Both the position numbers and the translations under genes were made by a program. The notes beneath the pieces are model-generated. The model did no database searches. It was not told where the DNA came from and saw nothing but the letters and a program-made list of their open reading frames with translations. This document shows, in pieces, positions 36,054-44,329 of a DNA stretch of 64,000 nucleotides. The DNA is from Streptomyces sp. NBC_01267 (GTDB lineage: Bacteria > Actinomycetota > Actinomycetes > Streptomycetales > Streptomycetaceae), in assembly GCF_036241575.1 (NCBI RefSeq), contig NZ_CP108455.1:3530001-3594000 (forward strand), in the 5' to 3' direction. Each line of letters begins with the position of its first letter. The first letter of the stretch is position 1.

Positions 36054-36941
36054 ATGCAGACTCTGCCGACATTCGTCCTTGTCCATGGGGCCTTCGCGAA
36101 TTCGTTCTCGTTCGCGCCGCTGCAGGCCGAACTCGCCCTGCTCGGGCACCGTTCGGTCGCGGTCGACCTTCCCGGGCACGGGTTCGAGGCGACCTTCCCC
36201 GCCGCGTACCAAGCTCCGCAGGATCTCGATGCCCTCGCTGCGGAACCGGGAGCCATCAAGGGAGTCACGCTCGCCGACAACGCCGCCCGCGTCATCGAAG
36301 TCCTCGAACGGGCCAAGCGGAACGGTCCCACCGTCCTCGTCGCCCACAGCAGGGGCGGCATCACGGCCACCGCCGTCGCCAACGCCCGGCCCGAGCTGAT
36401 CGACCGGATCGTGTACGTCTCCGCCTGGTGCCCGGTCGATCTGGACGTGAACGACTACTACGCACAGCCGGAGATGGCGGACGTCGACCCGGGGGCCTTC
36501 GCTGCCTCGCTCGTCGGGAACCCGGCCGAACTCGGCCTGCTCCGGACCAACTTCCGCACCGCCGACCCGGCGGTGCTCGCCGCGTTCAAGCGAGGGTTCG
36601 CCGCCGATCTCACCGATGACGAGTTCCGGATATTCCTGAACACCTTCCAGCCCGACGAGAACCTCGACGCCGGTACGTCCGCCGACCGGGCACAGGCCAC
36701 GACCTGGGGCCGGGTTCCCAAGACCTATGTACGTCTGGAAGCCGATGCCAGCATTCCGCTCGCCGTGCAGGACCGCCTGATTCGCGAGGCGAACGCGCTC
36801 ACACCTGACAACCCCTTCGACGTCCGGACGCTTGAGGGGAGTCACCTGCGCTGGCTCGTTCACCCGAAGCCCGCAGCCGGGTTGCTCGCAGACCTCGCAG
36901 ACCTCGCAGACCCGGACTCCACGGACTTCGCAGCGCGCTGA
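36054..36941 (+). CDS. Alpha/beta hydrolase
   Basis: The 295-residue protein has the alpha/beta hydrolase oxyanion motif FVLVHGAFANSFSF (near residue 8), the nucleophile elbow VLVAHSRGGITA with serine around residue 99, and a catalytic His near the end in LEGSHLRWLVHP. The EstC/pyrethroid-hydrolase-like subgroup fits best. The ATG at 36054 is preceded by TTGGAGG (ctgttggaggctgagg). Near the C-terminus LADLADLAD comes from a 9-bp repeat (gcagacctc). Substrate unknown. Confidence 0.88.
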   Translation: MQTLPTFVLVHGAFANSFSFAPLQAELALLGHRSVAVDLPGHGFEATFPAAYQAPQDLDALAAEPGAIKGVTLADNAARVIEVLERAKRNGPTVLVAHSRGGITATAVANARPELIDRIVYVSAWCPVDLDVNDYYAQPEMADVDPGAFAASLVGNPAELGLLRTNFRTADPAVLAAFKRGFAADLTDDEFRIFLNTFQPDENLDAGTSADRAQATTWGRVPKTYVRLEADASIPLAVQDRLIREANALTPDNPFDVRTLEGSHLRWLVHPKPAAGLLADLADLADPDSTDFAAR

Positions 36942-37115
36942 CACTCTCCCACTCGACGCAGGTCCTGCCGGAAGGGTGCTCCAAAGGTCGTGGGCCAGTA
37001 GGAGGTGAACGGAGTACCCGTCTCGAGAGCGTCCGCCGCAGCGCGAACGGCACACCGCGGCTTCGGAGTTCGCCGGTCGCGGCCGGGGTCAGACCTGGGT
37101 GCGACACTGCGACCC

Positions 37116-37913
37116 ATGTCTCTTGCTGATCTCGGTCTCGACCAGTGGCGGTCCTTCGAGCTGCCCACCGCACGTCGCGTCGCCCAGGAGGCGGCGCACC
37201 AGGTGGACGGCCAGGTGACCGCCGTGGAGGCCGTCGAGCACCTCGGTGCTCCGCTGCACCGGGTCCGGATCGAGCGGGGCGGGCAGGAATTCGCCCTGAT
37301 ACCCGGAGGCGAGGTGACGCTCGGGTTCGATCTCGACGCCTGGCAGCCGACGCCCGAGCAGGCCGCCGACTACGCGGAGAGTCTGGATCAAGGCTTCGGT
37401 TACGGCCCCGACCTGCGGGCCCACCTCGCGCAGGTGCTCAGCCCCCGCCGGAGTGTCACCCTGGCCACGGTGCTCATGGCGGTGGAGGACGAGCCCCTGA
37501 CCGAACCGCCCGCCGACATGCCCGCCGTCCTCGCGGCGCGCGGCCTCCGGATGCCCAGCTCCGACGAGTGGGAGCACGCCTGCGGAGCGGGCGCGGACAC
37601 GCTGTTCCGGTGGGGCAACGACTGCCCTCTCGACGACATCCCCTACGAGAACCGCACCGGCCCGCATCAGCAGCGGAGCGGATTCGGCCTGCGGATCGCC
37701 CATGACACCTACCGCATGGAGCTGACGAGCGACATCACTTCGGTCCGCGGCGGCGACGGCGGCGAGTCCGCGTGCGGGGGGTACGGCTTCCTGCTGGCGT
37801 GGCTGCCCCTGGCCACGGCCAACCGCAACCCCTTCACCGCCGAGTTCGTGTACGGCCCGGACGGTGAAGACCTCTGCGAGGACTTCACCACCCGGCCTGT
37901 ACTCACGCTCTGA
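37116..37913 (+). CDS. Formylglycine-generating-enzyme-like (SUMF1/FGE-sulfatase domain) protein
   Basis: The 265-residue protein has, in its second half, LRMPSSDEWEHACGAGADTLFRWGNDCPLDD, which matches the RLPTExEWExAxRGG block of the FGE/SUMF1 fold, and ends with a block TSVRGGDGGESACGGYGF. The N-terminal half (SFELPTARRVAQEAAHQVDG; FALIPGGEVTLGFD) is partly reminiscent of the VxIPGGxFxMG start of that fold. The order is unusual, and the two copper-binding cysteines of true FGE are not evident, so it is likely a non-catalytic relative. The ATG at 37116 is chosen; the frame is open from 37005. Confidence 0.65.
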   Translation: MSLADLGLDQWRSFELPTARRVAQEAAHQVDGQVTAVEAVEHLGAPLHRVRIERGGQEFALIPGGEVTLGFDLDAWQPTPEQAADYAESLDQGFGYGPDLRAHLAQVLSPRRSVTLATVLMAVEDEPLTEPPADMPAVLAARGLRMPSSDEWEHACGAGADTLFRWGNDCPLDDIPYENRTGPHQQRSGFGLRIAHDTYRMELTSDITSVRGGDGGESACGGYGFLLAWLPLATANRNPFTAEFVYGPDGEDLCEDFTTRPVLTL

Positions 37914-37956
37914 TCCGCCGACGGCGGCACGGACACCGGACACCGGACGCCGGACA

Positions 37957-38003
37957 CCGACTGCGTTCGTGGCCACCGCACGGGCGACCGCGAACGCAGT
38001 CGG
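37957..38003. terminator. Bidirectional terminator between the FGE-like and sigma-factor genes
   Basis: ccgactgcgttcg (37957-37969) pairs with cgaacgcagtcgg (37991-38003) across a 21-base loop between convergent genes. It is preceded by a short cggacac-type tandem repeat (37930-37956). Confidence 0.8.
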
Positions 38004-38004
38004 C

Positions 38005-38871
38005 TCACCTGGCGAGTTGAGACGGTTCGTCCAGTCGCGTCAGCTTCCGCGGGTTCCTGATCGCGTAGATCCGGGTGATCCGGCCGTCCTCCACCAGAAG
38101 GCTCACCGCGGACGGTTGGCCGTCGATCTCGATACGGACCGCAGGCGCGCCGTTGAGCGACACGGTCGTCATCGCGAACGCGGCCACCACGCGGTTCACC
38201 CGCGCGAGCAACTGCGCCACCGGTCCGGCTCCGTGGATCGGAGCCAGCACGGCGGGTACCAGCCCGCCACCGTCGGCGATCAGCACCACGTCCGGTGCCA
38301 TGACCTCCATCAGCTCGTGCAACTGGCCGGTGCGCAACGCCAGCAGGAACCGCTCCACCACGGCCCGCTGCTCGGACCGGCTCACCTGCACCCGTGGCCG
38401 CCGGGCCGCCACGTGCTCGCGGGCCCGCCGCGCGATCTGCCGCACCGCGGCTGCGGACTTCCCGGTGGCCTCGGCGATCTCGTTGTACGGGACCTCGAAG
38501 ACCTCCCGGAGCACGAACACCGCCCGCTCCGTCGGTCCGAGCGTTTCCAGCACGGTGAGCAGTGCGATCGAGACACTCTCCGCGAGTTCGACGTCCTCGG
38601 CGACATCAGGGCTGGTCAGCAGCGGTTCCGGCAGCCACTCGCCGACGTACTCCTCGCGGCTGCGCGACAACGTACGCAACCGGTTGAGCGCTTGCCGGGT
38701 GACGGTCCGGACGAGGTACGCCCGCGGATCGCGCACCTGCGACCGGTCGATGTCGGCCCACCGCAGCCAGGACTCCTGCAGCACGTCCTCCGCATCGGCC
38801 GCCGACCCGAGCATCTCGTAGGCGACCGTGAACAGCAGGCTGCGATGGGCGACGAACGGATCCTCGGTCAC
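38005..38871 (-). CDS. ECF41-family RNA polymerase sigma factor with SnoaL-like C-terminal domain
   Basis: The 288-residue protein has sigma region 2 (RSLLFTVAYEMLGSAADAEDVLQESWLRW), region 4 (LETLGPTERAVFVLREVFEVPYNEIAEATGKSAAAVRQIARRA) and a C-terminal extension of about 110 residues like SnoaL/NTF2 folds. The linker motif YVGEWLPEPL, the DGGG block and the NPRKL end match the conserved features of ECF41 sigma factors, whose extension, not an anti-sigma factor, controls activity. Its GTG start overlaps the stop of the upstream decarboxylase gene (GTGA at 38868-38871), so the two are coupled. Confidence 0.9.
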   Translation of the reverse strand: MTEDPFVAHRSLLFTVAYEMLGSAADAEDVLQESWLRWADIDRSQVRDPRAYLVRTVTRQALNRLRTLSRSREEYVGEWLPEPLLTSPDVAEDVELAESVSIALLTVLETLGPTERAVFVLREVFEVPYNEIAEATGKSAAAVRQIARRAREHVAARRPRVQVSRSEQRAVVERFLLALRTGQLHELMEVMAPDVVLIADGGGLVPAVLAPIHGAGPVAQLLARVNRVVAAFAMTTVSLNGAPAVRIEIDGQPSAVSLLVEDGRITRIYAIRNPRKLTRLDEPSQLAR

Positions 38872-39446
38872 GCCGTCGACGCTCCGCCGGTGTTCCCAGG
38901 ACGAACGGCCAGCGGAATCTCGCACGCGGTGGAGAAGCCCTGCGACTCGACCCCGTGCGCCACGTTGTTCCTGGTCGCGAGGTTGACGTAGGCGATGTAC
39001 GCGGTGAGTTCGACCATCGCCGACGGGCCGAGCCGGTCGAGCAGGCCCGCGTACAGCTCGTCGGTAACGGTCGGCGGCGTGTTCGTCATGGCCTCGGCGT
39101 ACTCCAGCACGTCGCGCTCCAGCGGTGTGAAGACCTCCGACTCCCGCCAGCGCGGCACCTGACTCGCCTTGGCCAGGTCCAAGTCCTGGTTCTGCGCGTG
39201 GAAGTAGCCGATGTCGAGGCACCAGCCGCAGCCGACCTGGGCCGCGACGGCCATGTGCGCGTACGACTTGAGGCCCTCGTCGGCCGCCTGCCACGCGCCC
39301 ACCTTGCCCCCGAACTCAGAGCTGGCAAGGGAGACTTCGGGGTTGTGCCAGGTCGCCTCGACGGGTTCGGCCGTAGCGCCGAACCGCTTGATCATTTCTT
39401 CCTTGAGCTCGGTGGGGAGCTCGGCCTTCGGTATGCGTAGCGCCAT
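38868..39446 (-). CDS. Carboxymuconolactone decarboxylase-family (AhpD-like) protein, ECF41 partner
   Basis: The 192-residue protein contains the CMD/AhpD domain with the CxxC redox motif in AAQVGCGWCLDIGYFHAQNQ and the downstream ELTAYIAYVNLATRNNVAHG helix. ECF41 loci typically carry such a gene (the COE group: carboxymuconolactone decarboxylases, oxidoreductases, epimerases). The ATG at 39446 has a GAGGA site five bases upstream. The sigma-factor gene follows with a 4-bp overlap and the predicted sigma-dependent promoter is 30-60 bp upstream. The physiological substrate is unknown; a redox role is suggested by the CxxC. Confidence 0.92.
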   Translation of the reverse strand: MALRIPKAELPTELKEEMIKRFGATAEPVEATWHNPEVSLASSEFGGKVGAWQAADEGLKSYAHMAVAAQVGCGWCLDIGYFHAQNQDLDLAKASQVPRWRESEVFTPLERDVLEYAEAMTNTPPTVTDELYAGLLDRLGPSAMVELTAYIAYVNLATRNNVAHGVESQGFSTACEIPLAVRPGNTGGASTA

Positions 39447-39481
39447 GGTGTCCTCCTCGGAGTTTGCCTGTTCGGCATAGA

Positions 39482-39508
39482 GACACCGCCATGTCCGCGG
39501 ATGTGACA
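39482..39508 (-). promoter_or_regulatory. Candidate ECF41-dependent promoter
   Basis: On the minus strand, TGTCACA (39508-39502) is followed after exactly 16 bases by TGTC (39485-39482), 36 bases before the ATG at 39446. The known ECF41 target pattern is TGTCACA-n16-CGTC, so only one base differs. Confidence 0.75.
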
Positions 39509-39539
39509 GCCACCGCGCGCAGACCTTCAACGCGGAGGG

Positions 39540-39728
39540 CTACGAGGGACCCTGGGGCCCCTGGGCCTCGGGCCGGTCGCCGTGCAGATGGGCCGCGACC
39601 CACTCGGCCAGGAGCTGTTCGTACTCGTCGCCCGCCAGGTTTCCCGCGTCGACCAGCGCCCGGATCTGCTCGTTCGCGTGGGCGGCGTCCCGTCGCGCGG
39701 AGTCATGAACGTCCTGGTCGGAAGGCAT
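39540..39728 (-). CDS. Small acidic protein of unknown function
   Basis: The 62-residue protein reads SDQDVHDSARRDAAHANEQI then ALVDAGNLAGDEYEQLLAEW, a helical, acidic composition typical of coding DNA in this genome. The ATG at 39728 is preceded by a weak site; the frame upstream contains an unlikely Thr-Ala-Arg repeat and is not included. No domain is recognised. It is separated by about 94 bp from the decarboxylase gene on the same strand. Confidence 0.6.
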   Translation of the reverse strand: MPSDQDVHDSARRDAAHANEQIRALVDAGNLAGDEYEQLLAEWVAAHLHGDRPEAQGPQGPS

Positions 39729-40285
39729 GGAGGAATGGTAACGATGAAGGCAGTCGAACGGGAGGCCGCTGCGGTGTCCTTGCCGGATGTGTGGTGAGGA
39801 CTGCGTCACAGTGAGCCGGGCTGTGAGCCGGGCTGTGAGCCGGGCCACACCGGGGAGGGGCCACGCGCACAACAGCCGCAGGTCTCACGTCAGATGAGAC
39901 GTGGACCGAGGTTCAGAAGTTCCTCATTCGGCCGCATCTCGGTCCGCACGCGTCCGCGCAACGCGCCCTCGCGCCCTCGCGCCTTTGCGCCTTTGCGCCC
40001 TCGCGCCTTTGCGCCCTCGCGCCTTTGCGCCTTTGCGCCCCAACCGCTGGTGCGGCTAGACCAGTTCAGCGGCACTGTCCCGGCTCTCCGTGACCCTTAC
40101 CCGCACAAAAGCCAGGGCTTCCCTCCCCCGCTCCCCGGCCGGATTGCGCCGAGTGCAGGTCCCGTACACCTGGCGCGACCGCCCGTATCGTTCCCATTCC
40201 CACCCGGCTTCACGGCGGTGCGATGAGTTCTGGGCGGCGCGGCAGTCTCTCTTGCGGTATCCCCTAACGAGGTAGGAGCGAGTCC
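39729..40285. other. Gene-free region with two tandem arrays
   Basis: No gene is supported in these 557 bases. It holds a 12-bp triplication (gtgagccgggct at 39811, 39823, 39835) and the octamer array listed next. The promoter of the DHFR-like gene should lie near the right end. Confidence 0.6.
39963..40034. repeat. Nine tandem 8-bp units of two types
   Basis: Units A (gcgccctc) and B (gcgccttt) run without gap in the order A A B B A B A B B, followed by a partial unit. An octamer period is not a multiple of three and no gene is read through it. Confidence 0.95.
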
Positions 40286-40882
40286 GTGCGCATCGTCATC
40301 AGTGAGTTCATGAGCCTGGACGGCGTCGTACAGGCGCCGGGCGGTCCCGACGAGGACACCGACGGCGGCTTCGCGCACGGTGGCTGGTCCCACCGCTTCT
40401 TCGATCCGGAGGTGGTGGGTGGCGCCTTCGACGACGCGTTGACGCAGGCCGGGGCTCTGCTGTTCGGCCGCCGTACGTGGCAGTCGATGGCCGCGGCGTG
40501 GCCCGAGCGTGCGGGCGACCCGTTCGCCGACCGGATGAACGCCATCCCGAAGTACGTCGTGACCCGGGAGCCGGGCGACCCCGGCCGGACCTGGCCGAAC
40601 AGCACACGCATCCCCGGCGACGAGTCCGTCACCCGCATCCGGGAGCTGCGCGCGGCCGAGGGCGGTGACCTGTTGGTCATGGGGAGCCCCACCCTCGTAC
40701 GCACCCTGCTGCACGAGGGTCTGGTCGACGAGTTGCGGCTCGTGATCATGCCGGTGATCGTCGGCGGCGGTAAGTCGATCTTCCCCGGCGACGGCGCGCT
40801 CCACGCACTCGAACTGGTCTCGACCGTCACCAGCGGGACCGGCGTGCATGTGTGCACCTACCGGCCGGTCGCCGAGGGGTGA
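40286..40882 (+). CDS. Dihydrofolate reductase-family (RibD C-terminal-like) protein
   Basis: The 198-residue protein has the RibD-C/DHFR fold: RIVISEFMSLDGVVQAPGG at the start, GALLFGRRTWQSMAAAWP, IPKYVVTREPGDP, and a NADPH-binding GGDLLVMGSPTLVRTLLHEGLVDELRL followed by MPVIVGGGKSIFPG. These stand-alone proteins are common in actinobacteria; the reductase substrate is unknown. The GTG at 40286 has TAGGAG nine bases before it. It is followed by a tandem repeat. Confidence 0.9.
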   Translation: MRIVISEFMSLDGVVQAPGGPDEDTDGGFAHGGWSHRFFDPEVVGGAFDDALTQAGALLFGRRTWQSMAAAWPERAGDPFADRMNAIPKYVVTREPGDPGRTWPNSTRIPGDESVTRIRELRAAEGGDLLVMGSPTLVRTLLHEGLVDELRLVIMPVIVGGGKSIFPGDGALHALELVSTVTSGTGVHVCTYRPVAEG

Positions 40883-40895
40883 CCGAGGCGGCGGG

Positions 40896-40966
40896 GCCGC
40901 ATCTGTACGACGCGTGGGGGCTGCACATGTACGACGCGTGGGGGCGCATCTGTACGACGCATGGGG
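40896..40966. repeat. Three tandem units of about 24 bp after the DHFR-like gene
   Basis: tgtacgacgcgtggggg and variants recur at about 40904, 40929 and 40951. Read in one plus-strand frame the first two give HLYDAWG and HMYDAWG; no start or ribosome site makes this a gene. Confidence 0.85.
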
Positions 40967-41002
40967 TGGCCCCGCCCCGGCGACGGCCCCTGCCCCGCCG
41001 TC

Positions 41003-42490
41003 TCACACAGCGGGTCCGTCCACACGGGCGCGGGAAGCGAGCACGGCGGCCAGGGCGCACGGCACGATCAGCAGCCCGAACGCGGCGGCGTAGCCCGCCA
41101 GATCGGCCGAGCCGAAGCCCAGGCAGGCGTTGAACAGGGCGGACGCGATGCCCATGACCGCGATCTGGCCCAGGTTCTGGCTGGTCTGCATCGAGCTGCT
41201 GGCATAGCCCTGCCGTCCCGGCGGGCTGTGGGAGAGCGAGAGCAGAGTGAGGGAGGGGGCGAGCACGCCCATGCCGACGGCCGCGACGACCATGGCCGAG
41301 GCGGCGGTGAGCGCGGGCATCGCGGGATGTGTCCCGGCCGCCGCGAGCGCGACCGCCGCGGCCATCACCACCGCACCCGCCGTGACCAGGTGGTGGCGGG
41401 GCCGGCGGTCCAGCAGGTGGCCCTGCACCCAGGACGATGCCGCCCAGGCCACGGCGGCGCCCGTGAAGGCCAGCCCGGTGGCCACCGGCGGCACCCGCCG
41501 GGAGGTGGCGAGCAGCAGCGGTACGAAGGCCTCCAACGTGAAGTACGCCCCCGAGCTGAGGCCGCGCAGCAGCACCGCGGCGGGCAGGCCGCGCGCCGCG
41601 CGCCCCGTGCCCCGGGGCAGCAGCCGTGGGGTGAACACCACCAGCAGCGCGAGCCCCGCCACCGCGGACAGCAGATGGCGCACGTCCCAGCCGGACACGG
41701 CGTACTGCGCCAGCGCCGCACCCACGCTCACGGCTCCCGCGACCAGCAGCGCGGGACGCGGCCCGCTGCCCCCGGACGGCGCCGTCCCGGTCTGCCCGGA
41801 ACGGCCGCGCAGCAGGGCCACCACGGCAAGCGACGGAATCACGGTCAGGACGGCCAGGCCGAAGAACACCACCCGCCAGGACCACCAGGCCGCCACCAGC
41901 CCGGCCAGCGGCGGACCGGCCAGCGACGGGACGATCCAGCAGCTCGCCATCATCGACAGGGCGCGCGGGCGCAGGCGCTCGGGGTAGGACTGGGCGATGG
42001 CGGCATTGATGGACACCGCCACCATCCCGGCCGCCACCCCGTCCAGGAAGCGCCCGGCCGCCAGCTGCCAGATCGTCGTACTGGTCGCCGAGACCAGCAG
42101 GGTGACCACCGCCAGCACCACCCCCGCCGCCAGCGGACGGCGCGCCCCGGCGCGGTCCGCCCAGTCCCCGCCCAGCACCCCGCCGAGCAGGCTCGCGGCC
42201 ACGAAACAGCCCGCCACCAGCGGGTAGAGCGACACCCCGTGCAGGTCCCGTGCGGCCACCGGCAGGGTGGGCACCACCGCGAGCGCGGCGAACCCGGTCA
42301 GGAACATCACCGCGGCGAAACTGGCGGTGGCAGCGAGGTACTTACGGGACCACAGCCCGCCGCCGGCGTCGGCACCCGCGTCGGCTCCCGCTCCTCGCGG
42401 GCGATCATCCCCGTCGCCGTCGGTGCCGTCAGTGCTGTGCGTGGCGCCGTGCGCCAACTGCTCGGCGAGCGCCTCCGGATCATCAGTCAC
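41003..42490 (-). CDS. MFS transporter (DHA-type, multidrug efflux-like)
   Basis: The 495-residue protein has a 45-residue acidic, Gly-rich N-terminal tail, then about 12 membrane helices. The loop 2-3 signature (GGDWADRAGARRPL) and motif C-like sequence (PSLAGPPLAGLVAAWWSWRVVF) are those of drug:H+ antiporters. The GTG at 42490 starts the tail. It is convergent with the DHFR-like gene and divergent from the acetyltransferase gene. Substrate unknown. Confidence 0.85.
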   Translation of the reverse strand: MTDDPEALAEQLAHGATHSTDGTDGDGDDRPRGAGADAGADAGGGLWSRKYLAATASFAAVMFLTGFAALAVVPTLPVAARDLHGVSLYPLVAGCFVAASLLGGVLGGDWADRAGARRPLAAGVVLAVVTLLVSATSTTIWQLAAGRFLDGVAAGMVAVSINAAIAQSYPERLRPRALSMMASCWIVPSLAGPPLAGLVAAWWSWRVVFFGLAVLTVIPSLAVVALLRGRSGQTGTAPSGGSGPRPALLVAGAVSVGAALAQYAVSGWDVRHLLSAVAGLALLVVFTPRLLPRGTGRAARGLPAAVLLRGLSSGAYFTLEAFVPLLLATSRRVPPVATGLAFTGAAVAWAASSWVQGHLLDRRPRHHLVTAGAVVMAAAVALAAAGTHPAMPALTAASAMVVAAVGMGVLAPSLTLLSLSHSPPGRQGYASSSMQTSQNLGQIAVMGIASALFNACLGFGSADLAGYAAAFGLLIVPCALAAVLASRARVDGPAV

Positions 42491-42647
42491 GAGCGATCAA
42501 GTTATGCGCGCCCCACGGTTGTCTGCCACTTGTTTTCCGGCTGCCCGCGACCACTCCGGCGGCGCACCCGCCGACGGCCCGGCGGGCGTCCCCGTACTGT
42601 CGCTACGTATGTCCGAGCACCACCGGTCGATCAGGAGGACACCCGTC

Positions 42648-43202
42648 ATGACCAGTCAGAAGCAGCGCATGCTCGCAGGCGAGCTCTACCTCGCCGACGA
42701 CCCCGAGCTGGCCGCCGACGCGCTGCGCGCGGCCGTGCTCAGCGAGCAGTTCAACGCCACGTCCGCGGCCGATCCGGAAGGCCGCAGGACCGCACTCGCC
42801 GAACTCCTCGGCAAGGTGGGCGAGGACTGCGAGGTACGGCCGCCGCTACGGGTGGACTACGGCAGCGGGATCACCATCGGGCCGCGCACCTTCATCAACT
42901 TCGGTGCCGTCCTGCTCGACGTGGCGGCGATCACGATCGGCGCCGACGTACAGATCGGCCCGAACGTCCAGCTCCTCACCCCGACCCACCCGGTCGACCC
43001 CGAGCCGCGCCGCGCCAAGTGGGAGGCGGCGCAGCCGATCACCATCGGGGACAACGTCTGGCTCGGCGGCGGCGTCATCGTCTGCCCCGGTGTGACGATC
43101 GGCGAGAACACCGTCGTCGGTGCCGGCTCGGTCGTCACCAAGGACCTGCCCGCGAATGTGGTCGCGGTCGGCAACCCGGCCCGGGTCGTACGGGAGATCT
43201 GA
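42648..43202 (+). CDS. Sugar O-acetyltransferase (maltose/galactoside acetyltransferase, hexapeptide-repeat type)
   Basis: The 184-residue protein matches the Maa/LacA family: KQRMLAGELYLADDPELAAD at the N-terminus (Mac domain), FNATSAADPEGRRTALAELLG, then a left-handed beta-helix with hexapeptide repeats (ITIGPRTFINFGAVLLDVAAITIGADVQIGPNV), the catalytic His in LLTPTHPVDP, and AGSVVTKDLPANVVAVGNPARVVREI. It acetylates sugars with acetyl-CoA. The ATG at 42648 has a strong AGGAGG site nine bases upstream; ATG 42609 is less likely. Confidence 0.93.
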   Translation: MTSQKQRMLAGELYLADDPELAADALRAAVLSEQFNATSAADPEGRRTALAELLGKVGEDCEVRPPLRVDYGSGITIGPRTFINFGAVLLDVAAITIGADVQIGPNVQLLTPTHPVDPEPRRAKWEAAQPITIGDNVWLGGGVIVCPGVTIGENTVVGAGSVVTKDLPANVVAVGNPARVVREI

Positions 43203-43287
43203 GCGGGCGCGCACGGCCGTCGGCACGCGGGCCTGCGGGCTTGCCGCGCCCGGCCGCGTCCAGCCCGCCCGGCCGCGCCAATAGCCC

Positions 43288-43312
43288 AACGCACCTTCCC
43301 AGGAAGGGCGTT
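43288..43312 (-). terminator. Hairpin after the 43312 gene
   Basis: aacgcaccttcc pairs imperfectly with ggaagggcgtt around a short loop, immediately at the stop codon of the minus-strand gene and between convergent genes. Confidence 0.55.
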
Positions 43313-44124
43313 CAGAGCGGCAGCCGGTACTGCCACCACCGGTGGCTGATCCGGAGCTTGGCCGCCTTGAGCCCCCGCCCGAGGAGTTCGTCGTCCACCT
43401 CGCGGACCTGGATGGACTCGACCGAGGGATGGTCCCGGCGCACCTGCTCGACGAACTCCGCGACCAGGGAGCCCAGTTCGGGTGCGTCCACGCCGTGGTG
43501 ACCGACCTTCTCGACGTACACCTCCGGTCCTGCCACCACCGCCGCGATCCGGGCCGCCGTACGCCCCGCGGCCGTCAGCAGCTCCAGCCCCTGCCATCCC
43601 GTCCCCTCGGGGGCGCGGCGGGTCCGTACGGTCGGCAGTCCGGCCGGCCGCTGCCAGCGGCCGAGCGCGGAGATGCCCCACTTGCGGCCGAGCTCCTGGT
43701 GTACGGACGCCTCCAGCTCGGCCGCCACCCGGGCGTCGAGCTCCGATTCGGTGCCGTCCCAGTCCAGCGCGCGGAATCCGGCGGCGCGGGCCTCGTCGGC
43801 CGCCACCCGGAAGAGGCGGGCCAGCACGGCCTCCTGGTCGCCGGTCCCGTCCGGTTCGGCCACGCACCCGGAGACGATGCGCTCCCGCTCCAGGGACACC
43901 AGCTGCCACTGGACGGCCGCCGCCTCCGGGTCGGGCCCGGGGCTGAACACCGCTGCCCACCCGAGCAGTTCACCGTCCGCCCGAGCGATCGCAGTGCCCA
44001 GCAGCCCGGGGTACGGACGGCTTTCACCGAGGTCCGCGCCCTCGCCGGGCAGCCCGGCGCGCAGCTCTTCGGTCAGTCGGCGCTCCGCCCGGGAGTCCCG
44101 GTCGAAATCCACCACGATTTCCAT
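43312..44124 (-). CDS. Acetyltransferase-like protein (GNAT-related) of unknown substrate
   Basis: The 270-residue protein looks like two tandem GNAT-like halves: AIARADGELLGWAAVFSPG and later VAAELEASVHQELGRKWGIS and FVEQVRRDHPSVESIQVREVDDELLGRGLKAA. A classical acetyl-CoA RxxGxG/A motif is not obvious, so activity is uncertain. The ATG at 44124 is chosen over an upstream GTG at 44148. It stands alone, about 200 bp downstream of the HAD gene on the same strand. Confidence 0.65.
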   Translation of the reverse strand: MEIVVDFDRDSRAERRLTEELRAGLPGEGADLGESRPYPGLLGTAIARADGELLGWAAVFSPGPDPEAAAVQWQLVSLERERIVSGCVAEPDGTGDQEAVLARLFRVAADEARAAGFRALDWDGTESELDARVAAELEASVHQELGRKWGISALGRWQRPAGLPTVRTRRAPEGTGWQGLELLTAAGRTAARIAAVVAGPEVYVEKVGHHGVDAPELGSLVAEFVEQVRRDHPSVESIQVREVDDELLGRGLKAAKLRISHRWWQYRLPL

Positions 44125-44329
44125 GTCGTCCCCACTCACGCGGCCCACAGATCACCGTCTCCGGCTCCCGCAAGCATCAACGAAGACGGACCGCCGGTAC
44201 ACACCGGGCTGCCCGTGTCGCCTTCGTCCTGCTCCAGCATGGTCCTCAATATGCGCCATCACGTTCCCGGGACGGCCGCCGCCCCCTCGCACGGCGCGGA
44301 TCACCGGCCCCGCGCACCGCAGGCACCCG

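Noticed and set aside
39963..40034. Possible CRISPR array
   Set aside because: Units are contiguous 8-mers without spacers, and no cas genes are in the window.
40961..43501. An 846-codon plus-strand frame across the MFS and acetyltransferase genes
   Set aside because: Made of Arg/Gly/His/Gln-rich sequence antisense to a clear transporter.
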